From assembly GCA_937952975.1 (NCBI GenBank), contig CALFXX010000032.1:1-21175 (forward strand): a stretch of DNA of 21,175 bases. The letters run 5' to 3'. Positions 14,000-21,175 of the stretch are shown piece after piece (within the stretch, counting starts at the first letter, position 1; every line of letters starts with the position of its first letter). The notes under the pieces were generated by a model that was not told the DNA's origin, ran no database searches, and saw only the letters and a program-made list of their open reading frames with translations. Origin of the DNA: an uncultured Alcaligenaceae bacterium. Lineage in GTDB: Bacteria; Pseudomonadota; Gammaproteobacteria; Burkholderiales; Burkholderiaceae_B. The position numbers and the translations under genes were made by a program.

Positions 14000-15152
14000 T
14001 TGAAGCCTTTGGGATCAAAATTGATGAGCCAGCGTTAATTTGAGCGCCACGGGCTAGCGGGTTCATCTCGTAGATTTGCTTGACGCTGATATTGTGCTTT
14101 TTGGCAATATCCTCTGGGCGCTGTGCTTGCGAAACGACAACCGTTTCCCATGCCGAGAAGCGCTCTTGATGCGTCAGATAGTTGGTTAGAAATACATCAA
14201 CCTGGGTTGCTGGCAATAGTATTTTATGGTCTGCTGTGCCTCGAATCAGTGGTTTGTTGAAAGACGGATTCAAATACAAAAATTCAGCAACTGAAATTTC
14301 AGCAAGATCCGCTGCGACACTGATGTCGATGTTGTGTGTCGCAGCAACCTCGACAAAGTACGGTTGATAAGCAAGGGTTGGTAAGCTGACCTGATAGCGC
14401 TCGGGATCCGTAATCAACTCACGCCACCCCATCAGTTTTGCGACATAAGCCTGAATCACGCGAGGAAAATTTAGATGATCATAGTCAGTCGGCAGCTTAA
14501 GCGCTTGTTGTCTGCGAACAACCGACATCACATTGCCAGGCCCCCAGTTGTATGCAATCAGAGCTAAGCGCCAATCGCCAAATTGAGCGTACAAAGATTG
14601 CAACAAATCGAGTGCAGCGCGAGTCGAGAGCAAAATATCTCGACGGTCATCTGAAAAAAAATTTTGCGAAAGATTCAAGCTTTTACCGGCAACGGGCATC
14701 AGGCCCCAGAGCCCTGCGGGGTGTAGGCCGCTACTCGATTTTGGACTGAAGCCGCTTTCAAGAAACGGAATAAGGGCGACCTCGGCAGGCATCTCTCGTG
14801 CTGCCGCTTCTTCAAGGACATAAAATAAATACCGCGAGGCATGCTCTAGGTTAATCTGCACGCTCGCTTGACTCGCTGCAACCCGACGCGCTTGCAGTTC
14901 AATAGGAGCTCGATTCGCGACAGTCAATTGAAAGCGCGTTCGCATGACTGACCAAAGATCCTTTTGGTTTTCTGGCGATCGTTGAGTATTGACGGCCAAC
15001 GTTTGCTCGGTGTTGGCGCCTTGATTTGACAGCGCAGGCTCAGGGATTGCTGCGGGCGCTGTTACCGCCGCATAGGATGACTCGTTGAGGGATCCCATTG
15101 CGATCATCCCACATACGATTAGGCAAACATGAGCGGTGCTGCGTTTGATCAT
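13992..15152 (-). CDS. Membrane-bound lytic murein transglycosylase, MltD-like (SLT plus LysM)
   Basis: A 386-residue exported protein that would cleave peptidoglycan glycan strands to 1,6-anhydro ends. A signal peptide covers residues about 1-29 (cleavage after YAA). The SLT domain runs about residues 105-245: catalytic Glu132 in IPFLESGFSP, GLWGLMPVAG (148-157; most relatives have GLWQFxPxTG) and AYNWGPGNV (200-208). One LysM peptidoglycan-binding repeat fills the C-terminus (about 338-382, ending in SILIPKASKQ). MltD of E. coli is larger and has two LysM repeats. I chose the ATG at 15152 because it gives a regular signal peptide; the ATG at 15245 would add 31 residues. Neither has a strong ribosome site. 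It converges on the O-acetylation cassette, so it is not in that operon, but both act outside the inner membrane. Confidence 0.85.
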   Translation of the reverse strand: MIKRSTAHVCLIVCGMIAMGSLNESSYAAVTAPAAIPEPALSNQGANTEQTLAVNTQRSPENQKDLWSVMRTRFQLTVANRAPIELQARRVAASQASVQINLEHASRYLFYVLEEAAAREMPAEVALIPFLESGFSPKSSSGLHPAGLWGLMPVAGKSLNLSQNFFSDDRRDILLSTRAALDLLQSLYAQFGDWRLALIAYNWGPGNVMSVVRRQQALKLPTDYDHLNFPRVIQAYVAKLMGWRELITDPERYQVSLPTLAYQPYFVEVAATHNIDISVAADLAEISVAEFLYLNPSFNKPLIRGTADHKILLPATQVDVFLTNYLTHQERFSAWETVVVSQAQRPEDIAKKHNISVKQIYEMNPLARGAQINAGSSILIPKASKQ

Positions 15153-15301
15153 CAGGCGCGTTTCTGAATAGATTTTAGAGATGGTGTGTCCGAAGCGAGT
15201 GATTATGCATGACAGGCAAGCTCGAGCAGGTAAATGTTTTACCATAAGTCAATTGCACTTAAATCTACTTAACTTTAAAGCAATAGAGGTTTGACTTTCC
15301 T

Positions 15302-16108
15302 ATGACGCAAAAAATAATTGAATATCGCACCGAGAAACAGACCTCTGTCAGTATTGCTTATCAGGATCAAGGGGTCGGGCGCGTGATCTGCATCTTGCCA
15401 TCCCTTGCGCGCTCGGGGCGTGATTATGAGGTGGTGGCTTCGTATCTTGTCGCAGACGGATTTCGCGTGATTCGCCCCGATCCGCGCGGTTTTGGTGCAA
15501 GTGTCGGCCCGATGGAAAACCTTGATTTGCATGATTTTGCGGCGGATGTTGCTGCCGTCCTTGATCACGAACGTACCGGCCCAGTGCTCATGGTGGGGCA
15601 CGCGTGGGGCAGTCAACCTGCCCGCATGGTCGCTGCCGATCGCCCTGAGTTAGTTGCCGGGGTTGTGATGGCTGCAGCCTCTGCGGGCAAATTGTTACCC
15701 GGCGCTACTGAAAAGCCCTACAGTCGCTTACGCGCTGAAATTGATGGCTCAAGCGATTTAAGCTTGTCAAAAGAAGAGCGTCTTGACTGTCTGCGTAAAG
15801 CATTTTTTGCCCCAGGACATGACCCCAGTGAATGGCTCGATGGATGGTCGCAGGCCTCTCATCACGCGCAAAGCCATGCGCGTATTGTGACGCCGATCGA
15901 CGAATATTTTTCAGCGGGTGACCGCGTGCCTATTCTTGACTTGCAGGCAGAATTTGATGCTGTGGTGGTGCCTAATATTATGAAGCCGCTTTTGGGTGAC
16001 CGCGTCACCGTTCAGGTGATCCGCAATGCTGGTCATGCAATGGCACCCGAGCAACCGCGCGCAATGAGTGATGCCATTGCTCAGTTTGCACGAAAGGTTT
16101 TTAGCTGA
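15302..16108 (+). CDS. Alpha/beta hydrolase-fold protein with Ala at the nucleophile position
   Basis: A 268-residue cytoplasmic protein with the full alpha/beta hydrolase layout: ICILPSLARSGRDYE (about residues 29-43), RPDPRGFGAS (58-67), the elbow VGHAWGSQPARM and a final NAGHAMAPEQP with His245. The elbow, normally GxSxG, reads GHAWG, so the nucleophile is Ala101 (codon GCG, read directly at about 15602-15604). I recall related proteins with GHAFGN at this point, so the change may be a trait of a subfamily rather than a mutation. The fold is otherwise intact and no frameshift is seen. It may therefore catalyse a reaction that does not need a covalent acyl-enzyme, or have another role. GAGG lies about 13-16 bases before the ATG. 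It is flanked by divergent MltD-like and convergent ilvE genes, so it is probably transcribed alone. Confidence 0.82.
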   Translation: MTQKIIEYRTEKQTSVSIAYQDQGVGRVICILPSLARSGRDYEVVASYLVADGFRVIRPDPRGFGASVGPMENLDLHDFAADVAAVLDHERTGPVLMVGHAWGSQPARMVAADRPELVAGVVMAAASAGKLLPGATEKPYSRLRAEIDGSSDLSLSKEERLDCLRKAFFAPGHDPSEWLDGWSQASHHAQSHARIVTPIDEYFSAGDRVPILDLQAEFDAVVVPNIMKPLLGDRVTVQVIRNAGHAMAPEQPRAMSDAIAQFARKVFS

Positions 16109-16140
16109 GGCTTTAGGTCGCGTTGCCGCTCGATCGAGTT

Positions 16141-16160
16141 GGCGACGCACGTGTGTCGCC
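16141..16160. terminator. Near-perfect 20-bp palindrome between convergent genes
   Basis: GGCGAC / GTCGCC arms flank a GCACGTGT centre, and the whole 20 bases are self-complementary apart from two G-T pairs. It lies between the hydrolase stop and the ilvE stop. An alternative stem, CGTTGCC (16121-16127) with GGCGACG (16141-16147), encloses the palindrome CTCGATCGAG. There is no T-tract, so it may pause or protect transcripts rather than terminate alone. Confidence 0.4.
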
Positions 16161-16162
16161 GC

Positions 16163-17260
16163 TCAAACGAGTCGCATCATCCAATTTCGAGTGTCTGGCG
16201 CTTTGCCATATTGGATATCAATCAGTTGTTGGCGCAAAGATAGGGTCACGGGTCCAGCCTCTGAGCTGTCGTTCGCGTAGCAAAAGTCTTCGCTTTTCAA
16301 GGCGCTAATCGGAAAAATCAGCGCTGCCGTACCACAGGCAAATATTTCAGTTATTTGTTTTGAGGCAAGTCCATCGCGCACCTCTGTCAGACTGATTGGC
16401 CGCTCTTGTACGGCGCGACCTTCTGAGCGGGCAAGATCAATGACACTTGCTCGCGTGACACCCGGCAAGATGCTGTCGGACAACGCTGGGGTGACTAAGG
16501 TGCCGTCTTTTTGCACAACAAAAATATTCATTCCACCCAGCTCTTCAAGAAACTGCCCATGTTCAGAGTCCAGAAATAAAACTTGCGGGCATCCATTTTT
16601 GCGTGCGTCTTTGAGTGGCGCAAGCGAGCCAGCATAGTTACCTGCACATTTTGCATAGCCCGTGCCGCCGCGCGCAGCGCGCGTGCGTTGCGTGGACACC
16701 CAGATTGGCACCGGAGTGACCCCACTTGAAAAATATGGTCCGGCCGGGCTACCAATCACGTAATAGGCGACTTTATCTGCGCCACGCACACTTAACGAGC
16801 TTTCGTTGGCGATCATAAAGGGCCTTAGATAAAGACTACTTTCTGGCGTACGAGGTACCCAGTCGCGATCACTCTGCACAAGTTCTTTAAGCGATTGCAG
16901 GAATAAGTCGGAGGGAAGCTCGGGCAAGCCCAGGCGTTCAGCGGATTGCCTAAAACGCTGTGCGTTGACGTCGGGTCGGAAGGTCCAAATCGAGCCATCC
17001 GCATGCCGGTAGGCTTTGAGTCCCTCGAACACAGCCTGTGCGTAGTGCAAGACTAAAGAGGCAGGATCGAGCGTTAAGGGTGCGTACGGTGTGACGCGGG
17101 CATTATGCCAGTCGTATTCTGCATCCCAATCAATCGCCACCATGTGATCTGAGTAGTATTTGCCAAAACTGGGGTTCGCTAACACCGCCTCACGTACTGC
17201 TTGTGCGGTTGGCTGTGCGTTCTGACTACGAACAAACGAGAGGACTGTGCTGGGTTGCAT
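16163..17260 (-). CDS. ilvE: Branched-chain amino acid aminotransferase
   Basis: A 365-residue class IV PLP-dependent aminotransferase that catalyses the last step of valine, leucine and isoleucine synthesis (and the first of their breakdown) with glutamate/2-oxoglutarate. The length and motifs fit the longer IlvE (type II, eukaryote-like BCAT) group: HYAQAVFEGLKAYR (72-85), FRPDVNAQRFRQSAERL (94-110), SLYLRPFM (142-149), GGTGYAKCAGNYAGSL (198-213; Lys204 binds PLP), FLEELGGMNIF (237-247) and the C-terminal IFACGTAA (306-313). The start at 17260 gives the normal N-terminus. The reading frame stays open for another 108 codons upstream, but that part runs into the divergent Bug gene and has no family match. 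No strong ribosome site precedes the ATG. It stands alone; no other ilv or leu gene is nearby. Confidence 0.93.
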   Translation of the reverse strand: MQPSTVLSFVRSQNAQPTAQAVREAVLANPSFGKYYSDHMVAIDWDAEYDWHNARVTPYAPLTLDPASLVLHYAQAVFEGLKAYRHADGSIWTFRPDVNAQRFRQSAERLGLPELPSDLFLQSLKELVQSDRDWVPRTPESSLYLRPFMIANESSLSVRGADKVAYYVIGSPAGPYFSSGVTPVPIWVSTQRTRAARGGTGYAKCAGNYAGSLAPLKDARKNGCPQVLFLDSEHGQFLEELGGMNIFVVQKDGTLVTPALSDSILPGVTRASVIDLARSEGRAVQERPISLTEVRDGLASKQITEIFACGTAALIFPISALKSEDFCYANDSSEAGPVTLSLRQQLIDIQYGKAPDTRNWMMRLV

Positions 17261-17327
17261 AAGCGTTCGTGTTTTTAAGGAGTTGAGGCAATGAGTGGAG
17301 ACGGATTGGACTTTGAAGGGGTTATAC

Positions 17328-17343
17328 AATGCTTTTGAGCATT
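17328..17343. promoter_or_regulatory. Small inverted repeat in the ilvE / Bug divergent region
   Basis: AATGCT and AGCATT are separated by TTTG, a perfect 6-bp stem. On the minus strand a -10-like TATAAC (17321-17326) lies next to it, about 60 bases before the ilvE start, so the dyad would fall in the spacer of a possible ilvE promoter. No good -35 is seen. An operator is possible; chance is equally possible. Confidence 0.25.
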
Positions 17344-17457
17344 TTGCATTTGCCAAGCCATCTAGAAACCTAATACAAAGTGGGTCATCCTTATTTATGC
17401 AAAGTTTTGCGTGTCGCACTCTTATTGATCGCTTTGCCAAAGCCATTTGACAGAAAT

Positions 17458-18435
17458 ATGCTCCTAACCTCGCAATTGCAAAAAATCGTGGTCGCTTTAG
17501 TGCTGGCCTGTGCCTTGTGTCACGTCCAAGTGGCGCAAGCGATCTACCCCGAGAAGTCGCTTCGCTTGATTGCACCCTTTGCACCGGGTGGTGGTACAGA
17601 TCAAATGTCTCGAGCGCTAGGTGCTGGTTTAGCCAAAGTGCTTGGGCAAACAGTCGTGATTGAAAACAAGCCGGGTGCGGGCACGGTCATCGGAATGGAT
17701 CTTGTCGCAAGAAGTGCACCTGATGGCTACACCCTTGTTTTGGCTACTTTTGCACATGCAGTCAATAGCACCTTGCAAGCAAGGTTGCCCTACGACAGCG
17801 ACAAAGCCTTTGCTCCGGTGGCTTTAATTGCACGCGGGCCTAATGTTTTGGTGGTACGTTCTGAAAGTCCTTTTCACTCAGTGCAAGAGATCGTGGCTGC
17901 GGCGAAAGCTCAACCAGGCAAGTTGACTTACGCGTCGCAGGGCAATGGGACTTCAGCCCACTTGGCGGGCGAGATGTTTCAAAACTTAGGCAAAATCGAG
18001 TTGACGCATATCCCGTATCGCGGTGCTAGTCTCGCCCTGACAGATGTTTTGGGCGGTCAGGTTGATCTTTTTATTGGTACGGCGGCAGGAGTGTCGCCCT
18101 TGGTCGCAAGTGGTAAGTTACGTGCCATCGCGGTGACGAGTCCCCTGGCCTCTAGTGCCTTTGAAGGCGTTGCCACGGTGGCTGCAACGTTACCTGGTTA
18201 TGCGGTTGAAAGTTGGTACGGCGTGTACGCGCCGGCTGGTACGCCGGCGTCTATCGTTGATACGCTCAACCTTGCGATTCAACAGACCGTTAAAAATCCC
18301 GACTTTATTAAAAAAATCGAGAATGAAGGATTGACGATTTCTGTTGGTGCTCCGGCGGAGCTTGAGCAGTACGTACAGGCTGAACAAGCTCGATGGAGAA
18401 AAATCATCCTCGAAAATAAAATTCAAACACAATAA
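17458..18435 (+). CDS. Bug/TctC-family tripartite tricarboxylate transporter substrate-binding protein
   Basis: A 325-residue periplasmic receptor, the second of this family in the window. The signal peptide ends after AQA (residue 28), and the mature protein begins IYPEKSLRLIAPFAPGGGTDQMSR, with Asp48 in GGTD at the usual substrate-contact place. Later family marks are RSAPDGYTLVLATFAHAVNS, HIPYRGASLALTDVLGGQVDLF and VESWYGVYAPAGTP. I chose the ATG at 17458; a GTG at 17380 in frame would add 26 residues before a good signal peptide. The crotonase gene starts 41 bases after the stop, then the CoA synthetase gene, on the same strand, so the receptor probably delivers the organic acid that these two enzymes process. 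The ligand is not readable from sequence. Confidence 0.92.
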   Translation: MLLTSQLQKIVVALVLACALCHVQVAQAIYPEKSLRLIAPFAPGGGTDQMSRALGAGLAKVLGQTVVIENKPGAGTVIGMDLVARSAPDGYTLVLATFAHAVNSTLQARLPYDSDKAFAPVALIARGPNVLVVRSESPFHSVQEIVAAAKAQPGKLTYASQGNGTSAHLAGEMFQNLGKIELTHIPYRGASLALTDVLGGQVDLFIGTAAGVSPLVASGKLRAIAVTSPLASSAFEGVATVAATLPGYAVESWYGVYAPAGTPASIVDTLNLAIQQTVKNPDFIKKIENEGLTISVGAPAELEQYVQAEQARWRKIILENKIQTQ

Positions 18436-18438
18436 TTC

Positions 18439-18465
18439 AATAACGCTTCATTAATAACGCTTCAT
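18439..18465 (+). repeat. 13-bp direct repeat between the Bug and crotonase genes
   Basis: AATAACGCTTCAT occurs at 18439-18451 and again at 18453-18465, a 14-bp period with one base between copies. It lies just after the Bug stop and 11 bases before the crotonase start. It looks like a local tandem duplication; a two-copy binding site is also possible. Confidence 0.75.
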
Positions 18466-18476
18466 GACAAGGCAAG

Positions 18477-19259
18477 ATGATGGATTACAAACTCATTGAG
18501 ATGGCTGTTGACTCAGGTATTGCAACGATTACTTTTAATCGCCCCGATAAGCGAAACGCCATGAGTGATGATATGCGCTCAGAGTTCATTCATGCACTTG
18601 AGCGAACCGCCTCTGACAAAGGCATTCGTGCTTTGGTGATCACGGGTGCCGGTAAAGGTTTTTGTGCAGGGGGTGACATTGCCGGGATGGAAAAGCGCAT
18701 GAGCGCACCAACCGGTGAAATCGCTTTTAACGGGTGGCACAGGCAGCAACGCGTTCATCATACGCAAACGCTTTTGCACACGATGCCCAAGCCCACGATC
18801 GCTGCCGTCAATGGATCCGCCTCTGGTTTAGGTGCGGACACGGCTTTAGCCTGTGATTTTTTAATCGGTAGCGAATACGCAAACTTTACGTGGTCATACA
18901 TTCATCGCGGCATTATTCCTGATGGAGGTGGCATGTACCTGCTACCACGTCGTGTGAGCTTATCAATGGCCAAGCAATTAATTTTTTCTGGCCGTCGGGT
19001 TGATGCTGCTGAAGCCTTAGCACTCGGGATCCTTGATCGGCAAACGACTGCGACAGCACTTGTGGCCGACGCACAAGCCTGGGCTGCAGAGTTAAGCAAG
19101 GGCTCAGGCACTGCGCTGGCATTGAGTAAAACAATTTTGAACGAAACGTACGAGTCGACTGCAAATCAAGTGTTTGCTCAAGGAAGTCAGGCGCAAGGGA
19201 TCTGTTACACAAGCACAGAACATCGCAGCGCGGTACTTGAATTTTTGGCTAAGAAATAA
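18477..19259 (+). CDS. Enoyl-CoA hydratase/isomerase (crotonase) superfamily protein
   Basis: A 260-residue crotonase-fold enzyme. Oxyanion-hole regions are clear: GAGKGFCAGGDIAGM (57-71) and VNGSASGLGADTALACDF (111-128), followed by RGIIPDGGGMYLLPRRVS (144-161). Aligned by eye to mammalian enoyl-CoA hydratase, the two catalytic glutamates correspond to Asp121 and Tyr141, so ordinary hydratase chemistry is doubtful. Asp149 in IIPDGGG is placed like the catalytic Asp of some dienoyl- or enoyl-CoA isomerases such as the PaaG type. The safest call is a crotonase-superfamily enzyme acting on a CoA thioester. GGCAAG lies directly before the first of two adjacent ATG codons, with AAGG slightly upstream; either may start translation. 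It is between the Bug receptor and the acyl-CoA synthetase in one probable operon. Confidence 0.88.
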   Translation: MMDYKLIEMAVDSGIATITFNRPDKRNAMSDDMRSEFIHALERTASDKGIRALVITGAGKGFCAGGDIAGMEKRMSAPTGEIAFNGWHRQQRVHHTQTLLHTMPKPTIAAVNGSASGLGADTALACDFLIGSEYANFTWSYIHRGIIPDGGGMYLLPRRVSLSMAKQLIFSGRRVDAAEALALGILDRQTTATALVADAQAWAAELSKGSGTALALSKTILNETYESTANQVFAQGSQAQGICYTSTEHRSAVLEFLAKK

Positions 19260-19300
19260 TAGATATCCACTCACGCTCGTTGCGAACAAGTAAGGCTTAC

Positions 19301-21175
19301 ATGCAGATGAATACGATTACTCGCTTAATGCGACCTCAACGGGTCGCGGTGATTGGCGCTTCGGCCGATATTGCCAAAACCGCAGGTAGGCCCGTTGCTT
19401 ATCTCTTGAAGCATGGCTTTTCGGGTTCCGTGTATCCCGTGAATCCCAAGGCAACCGAAATTTGTGGCTTGCCTTGTTACCCAGATATTGCCTCGCTGCC
19501 AAACGTTCCAGACGTGGGTATTGTGCTGCTTGGGGCAGAGCGTGCCCATCAGGCTGTGAAAGAGTTGGCGCAACTTGGCTGTGCTGCCGCAATTGTCTTG
19601 GCAAGTGGGTATACCGAAGTGGGTGAAGAGGGCGCCAGGCGCCAAGCTGAGTTGCTTCAAGCTGCCGGTGCCATGCGCATTCTTGGCCCCAACACGATTG
19701 GCCTAGTCAATATTACAGATCGGATTGTATTGTCGGCGTCAGGCGCACTTGAAATGGATCACTTCCCGTCTGGCGCGATTAGCCTGGTCTCGCAAAGCGG
19801 CGGAATTTTAGGTTCGTTGCTTGCACGTGCTTCTGCACGCGGAATTGGGCTGGCAAAGATGATTTCCACCAGTAATGAGGTTGATCTAGAGTTAGCCGAC
19901 TTTATTGATTGGCTCGTGGATGATGAGGCCACAAAGGTCATCGCACTGTATGTTGAAACTGTGCGCGATACCGAAAAATTTCGTGCGGCCGCCTTACGTG
20001 CTAAGCAAGCTGGTAAGCCCATCGTAGCCTTCAAAATCGGTCGCTCTGAAGCGGGCGCTAAGGCGGCTATTTCGCATACCGGTGCTTTAGCGGGTTCTGA
20101 CCGGATGTACGATGCGCTGTTTAAACAAACAGGCATTCTTCGCGCGCAACGTTTTGATGAGCTATTAGATATGCCTGCTGCGCTTGCCACGGGGCGCACA
20201 CTGCGCGGTAATCGCGTTGCGATCCTGACCTCAACGGGCGGAGCGGGGACTTTAGTATCTGATTCCTTAGGCGTGACCGGTTTTGAAACCCCACCTCCAG
20301 ACGCTGAGACGGCAGCAAAACTCAGGGCGCTTCAACAGGGCGACCATGCAGCACTCGATCGCAACCCCATCGACGTGACCCTAGCTGGCCTGCAGCCCGA
20401 GCTATTAAAGGGTGCAATCAGTGCGGTGCTCGCAAGCCCAACCTATGATGCCTTGGTGGTGATCGTGGGGGCCTCGGCACTCGCGATGCCTGAGTTGATG
20501 TCAAATGCCATCAAAAGTTGTATGTCGTTGTCAGACAAACCCATTCTTGCATACATTAGCCCGCACGCACCAAACATTGGCTCGCTGCTCACACAGGGTG
20601 GGGTACCTGCGTTCTCTGCACCTGAAAGTTGCAGCGCTGCGCTTGTCGCCATGTTGCATGCCAGTCAAGCTCAGACGGCATTACCTCATGCGCTCAGTGT
20701 CAACGCCGAGCAACGCGATGCTATCCAAGCGTTGCCTGCAGGTAGTCTGGATGAAGAGCAAGCAAAGCGCCTGTTTTCGTCTTTTGGTATTACGTCGGTG
20801 CGCGAACAAGTTGTGAGCACACCTGAGCAGGCTCAGAGTGCTGTTGCGGCCATGGGCGATCGTGCGGTACTAAAAATTCTATCAGCCGAGATTTTGCACA
20901 AGAGTGAAGTCGGAGGCGTGGTAGTGAACGTTTCAGCGGCAACGATTTCAGATCGGTTGCTGCAGATGACGCAAGACGTGACACGTAAGGCTGGTGTGAC
21001 GCCTCAACGATTTCTAGTTCAAGAGATGGTTTCAGGCGGGGTTGAAATTATTTTAGGCATGCATCGCGATGTGTTGGGTGTAGCAATCTTGTTAGGGATG
21101 GGTGGGGTGACTGCCGAGCTCTTGCAAGACACAACTCTTCGCTTGTTGCCCTCAACGGGCGGCCTGTCTGCAGAG
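19301..21175 (+). CDS. NDP-forming acyl-CoA synthetase (acetate-CoA ligase family), 3' end outside window
   Basis: An open frame of 625 codons runs to the window end without a stop. Domain order: CoA-binding Rossmann domain (about residues 8-135, RPQRVAVIGASAD then LLKHGFSGSVYPVNPK), CoA-ligase domains (about 155-460, SLVSQSGGILGSL and the phosphohistidine loop ISHTGALAGSD with His259, plus Glu219 in YVET), and the beginning of the ATP-grasp domain (about 478 on, with AVLKILSAEILHKSEVGGV). This is the fused alpha-beta form of ADP-forming acyl-CoA synthetase, which joins an acid to CoA through a phosphoenzyme. TAAGG lies before the ATG at 19301; an ATG two codons later is an alternative. It follows the crotonase gene by 41 bases. 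With the Bug receptor and crotonase it suggests uptake and CoA activation of an organic acid, substrate unknown. Confidence 0.92.
   Translation, partial: MQMNTITRLMRPQRVAVIGASADIAKTAGRPVAYLLKHGFSGSVYPVNPKATEICGLPCYPDIASLPNVPDVGIVLLGAERAHQAVKELAQLGCAAAIVLASGYTEVGEEGARRQAELLQAAGAMRILGPNTIGLVNITDRIVLSASGALEMDHFPSGAISLVSQSGGILGSLLARASARGIGLAKMISTSNEVDLELADFIDWLVDDEATKVIALYVETVRDTEKFRAAALRAKQAGKPIVAFKIGRSEAGAKAAISHTGALAGSDRMYDALFKQTGILRAQRFDELLDMPAALATGRTLRGNRVAILTSTGGAGTLVSDSLGVTGFETPPPDAETAAKLRALQQGDHAALDRNPIDVTLAGLQPELLKGAISAVLASPTYDALVVIVGASALAMPELMSNAIKSCMSLSDKPILAYISPHAPNIGSLLTQGGVPAFSAPESCSAALVAMLHASQAQTALPHALSVNAEQRDAIQALPAGSLDEEQAKRLFSSFGITSVREQVVSTPEQAQSAVAAMGDRAVLKILSAEILHKSEVGGVVVNVSAATISDRLLQMTQDVTRKAGVTPQRFLVQEMVSGGVEIILGMHRDVLGVAILLGMGGVTAELLQDTTLRLLPSTGGLSAE

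Noticed and set aside
17291..17338. 15-codon open frame on the plus strand with a good AAGGAG ribosome site, a possible leader peptide
   Set aside because: No run of regulatory codons, no attenuator-like structures after it, and it lies antisense to the ilvE leader; chance cannot be excluded.
17261..17584. 108-codon N-terminal extension of ilvE
   Set aside because: It overlaps the start and signal peptide of the divergent Bug gene and precedes the normal aminotransferase N-terminus; no domain is seen in it.
1..21175. CRISPR arrays, insertion sequences, integrase or attachment sites, including integration at the tRNA
   Set aside because: No spaced repeats, transposase or integrase frames were found, and no second copy of the tRNA 3' end was seen in the window.

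Overview
This window looks like a chromosomal segment of a betaproteobacterium, most likely Burkholderiales (Alcaligenaceae or a near relative). The reasons are two periplasmic Bug/TctC-type solute receptors, small catabolic operons pairing a Bug receptor with CoA enzymes, a TTAGAAT-type tRNA promoter, roughly even base composition and the gene families present. This is an inference from gene content; no phylogenetic marker was compared. No phage, insertion sequence, CRISPR array or plasmid gene was seen.

Layout. Positions 1-1007 (minus) hold the start of an SDR oxidoreductase and a LigI-like lactonase, a small catabolic operon reading out of the window. A tRNA-Met(CAT) with a clear terminator follows at 1138-1263. 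Positions 1347-4056 (minus) hold an eight-cysteine secreted protein, a Bug receptor and a secreted esterase-like alpha/beta hydrolase. Positions 4210-6222 (plus) hold a Kup potassium transporter that ends right after its membrane domain, followed by a DUF1080 lipoprotein. An atypical NRAMP-family transporter converges on them (6282-7559, minus) across a perfect 24-bp palindrome. A small unknown protein (7802-8128) and an epoxide-hydrolase-like enzyme (8132-9061, minus) follow.

The most distinctive region is 9303-13964 (plus). It is a tightly packed three-gene cassette: an AlgI-like MBOAT acyltransferase, a membrane-anchored DHHW/AlgJ-AlgX-like SGNH protein, and an SGNH/GDSL lipoprotein. Together they look like a machine that moves acetyl groups across the inner membrane and onto an extracytoplasmic glycan. 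No glycan synthesis or export gene lies beside it. The DHHW protein carries an insertion of about 185 residues of low complexity, partly built from 12-bp tandem repeats. A lytic transglycosylase (MltD-like, SLT plus LysM) converges on the cassette.

The right end holds an alpha/beta-hydrolase homologue whose nucleophile position is alanine (15302-16108), branched-chain aminotransferase IlvE (16163-17260, minus), and a plus-strand group of Bug receptor, crotonase-fold enzyme and NDP-forming acyl-CoA synthetase (17458 to the window end). That last group probably captures an organic acid, activates it with CoA and processes it.

Points most worth a second look are the O-acetylation cassette and its linker insertion, the NRAMP paralogue with a changed metal site, the truncated Kup, and the nucleophile-less hydrolase.
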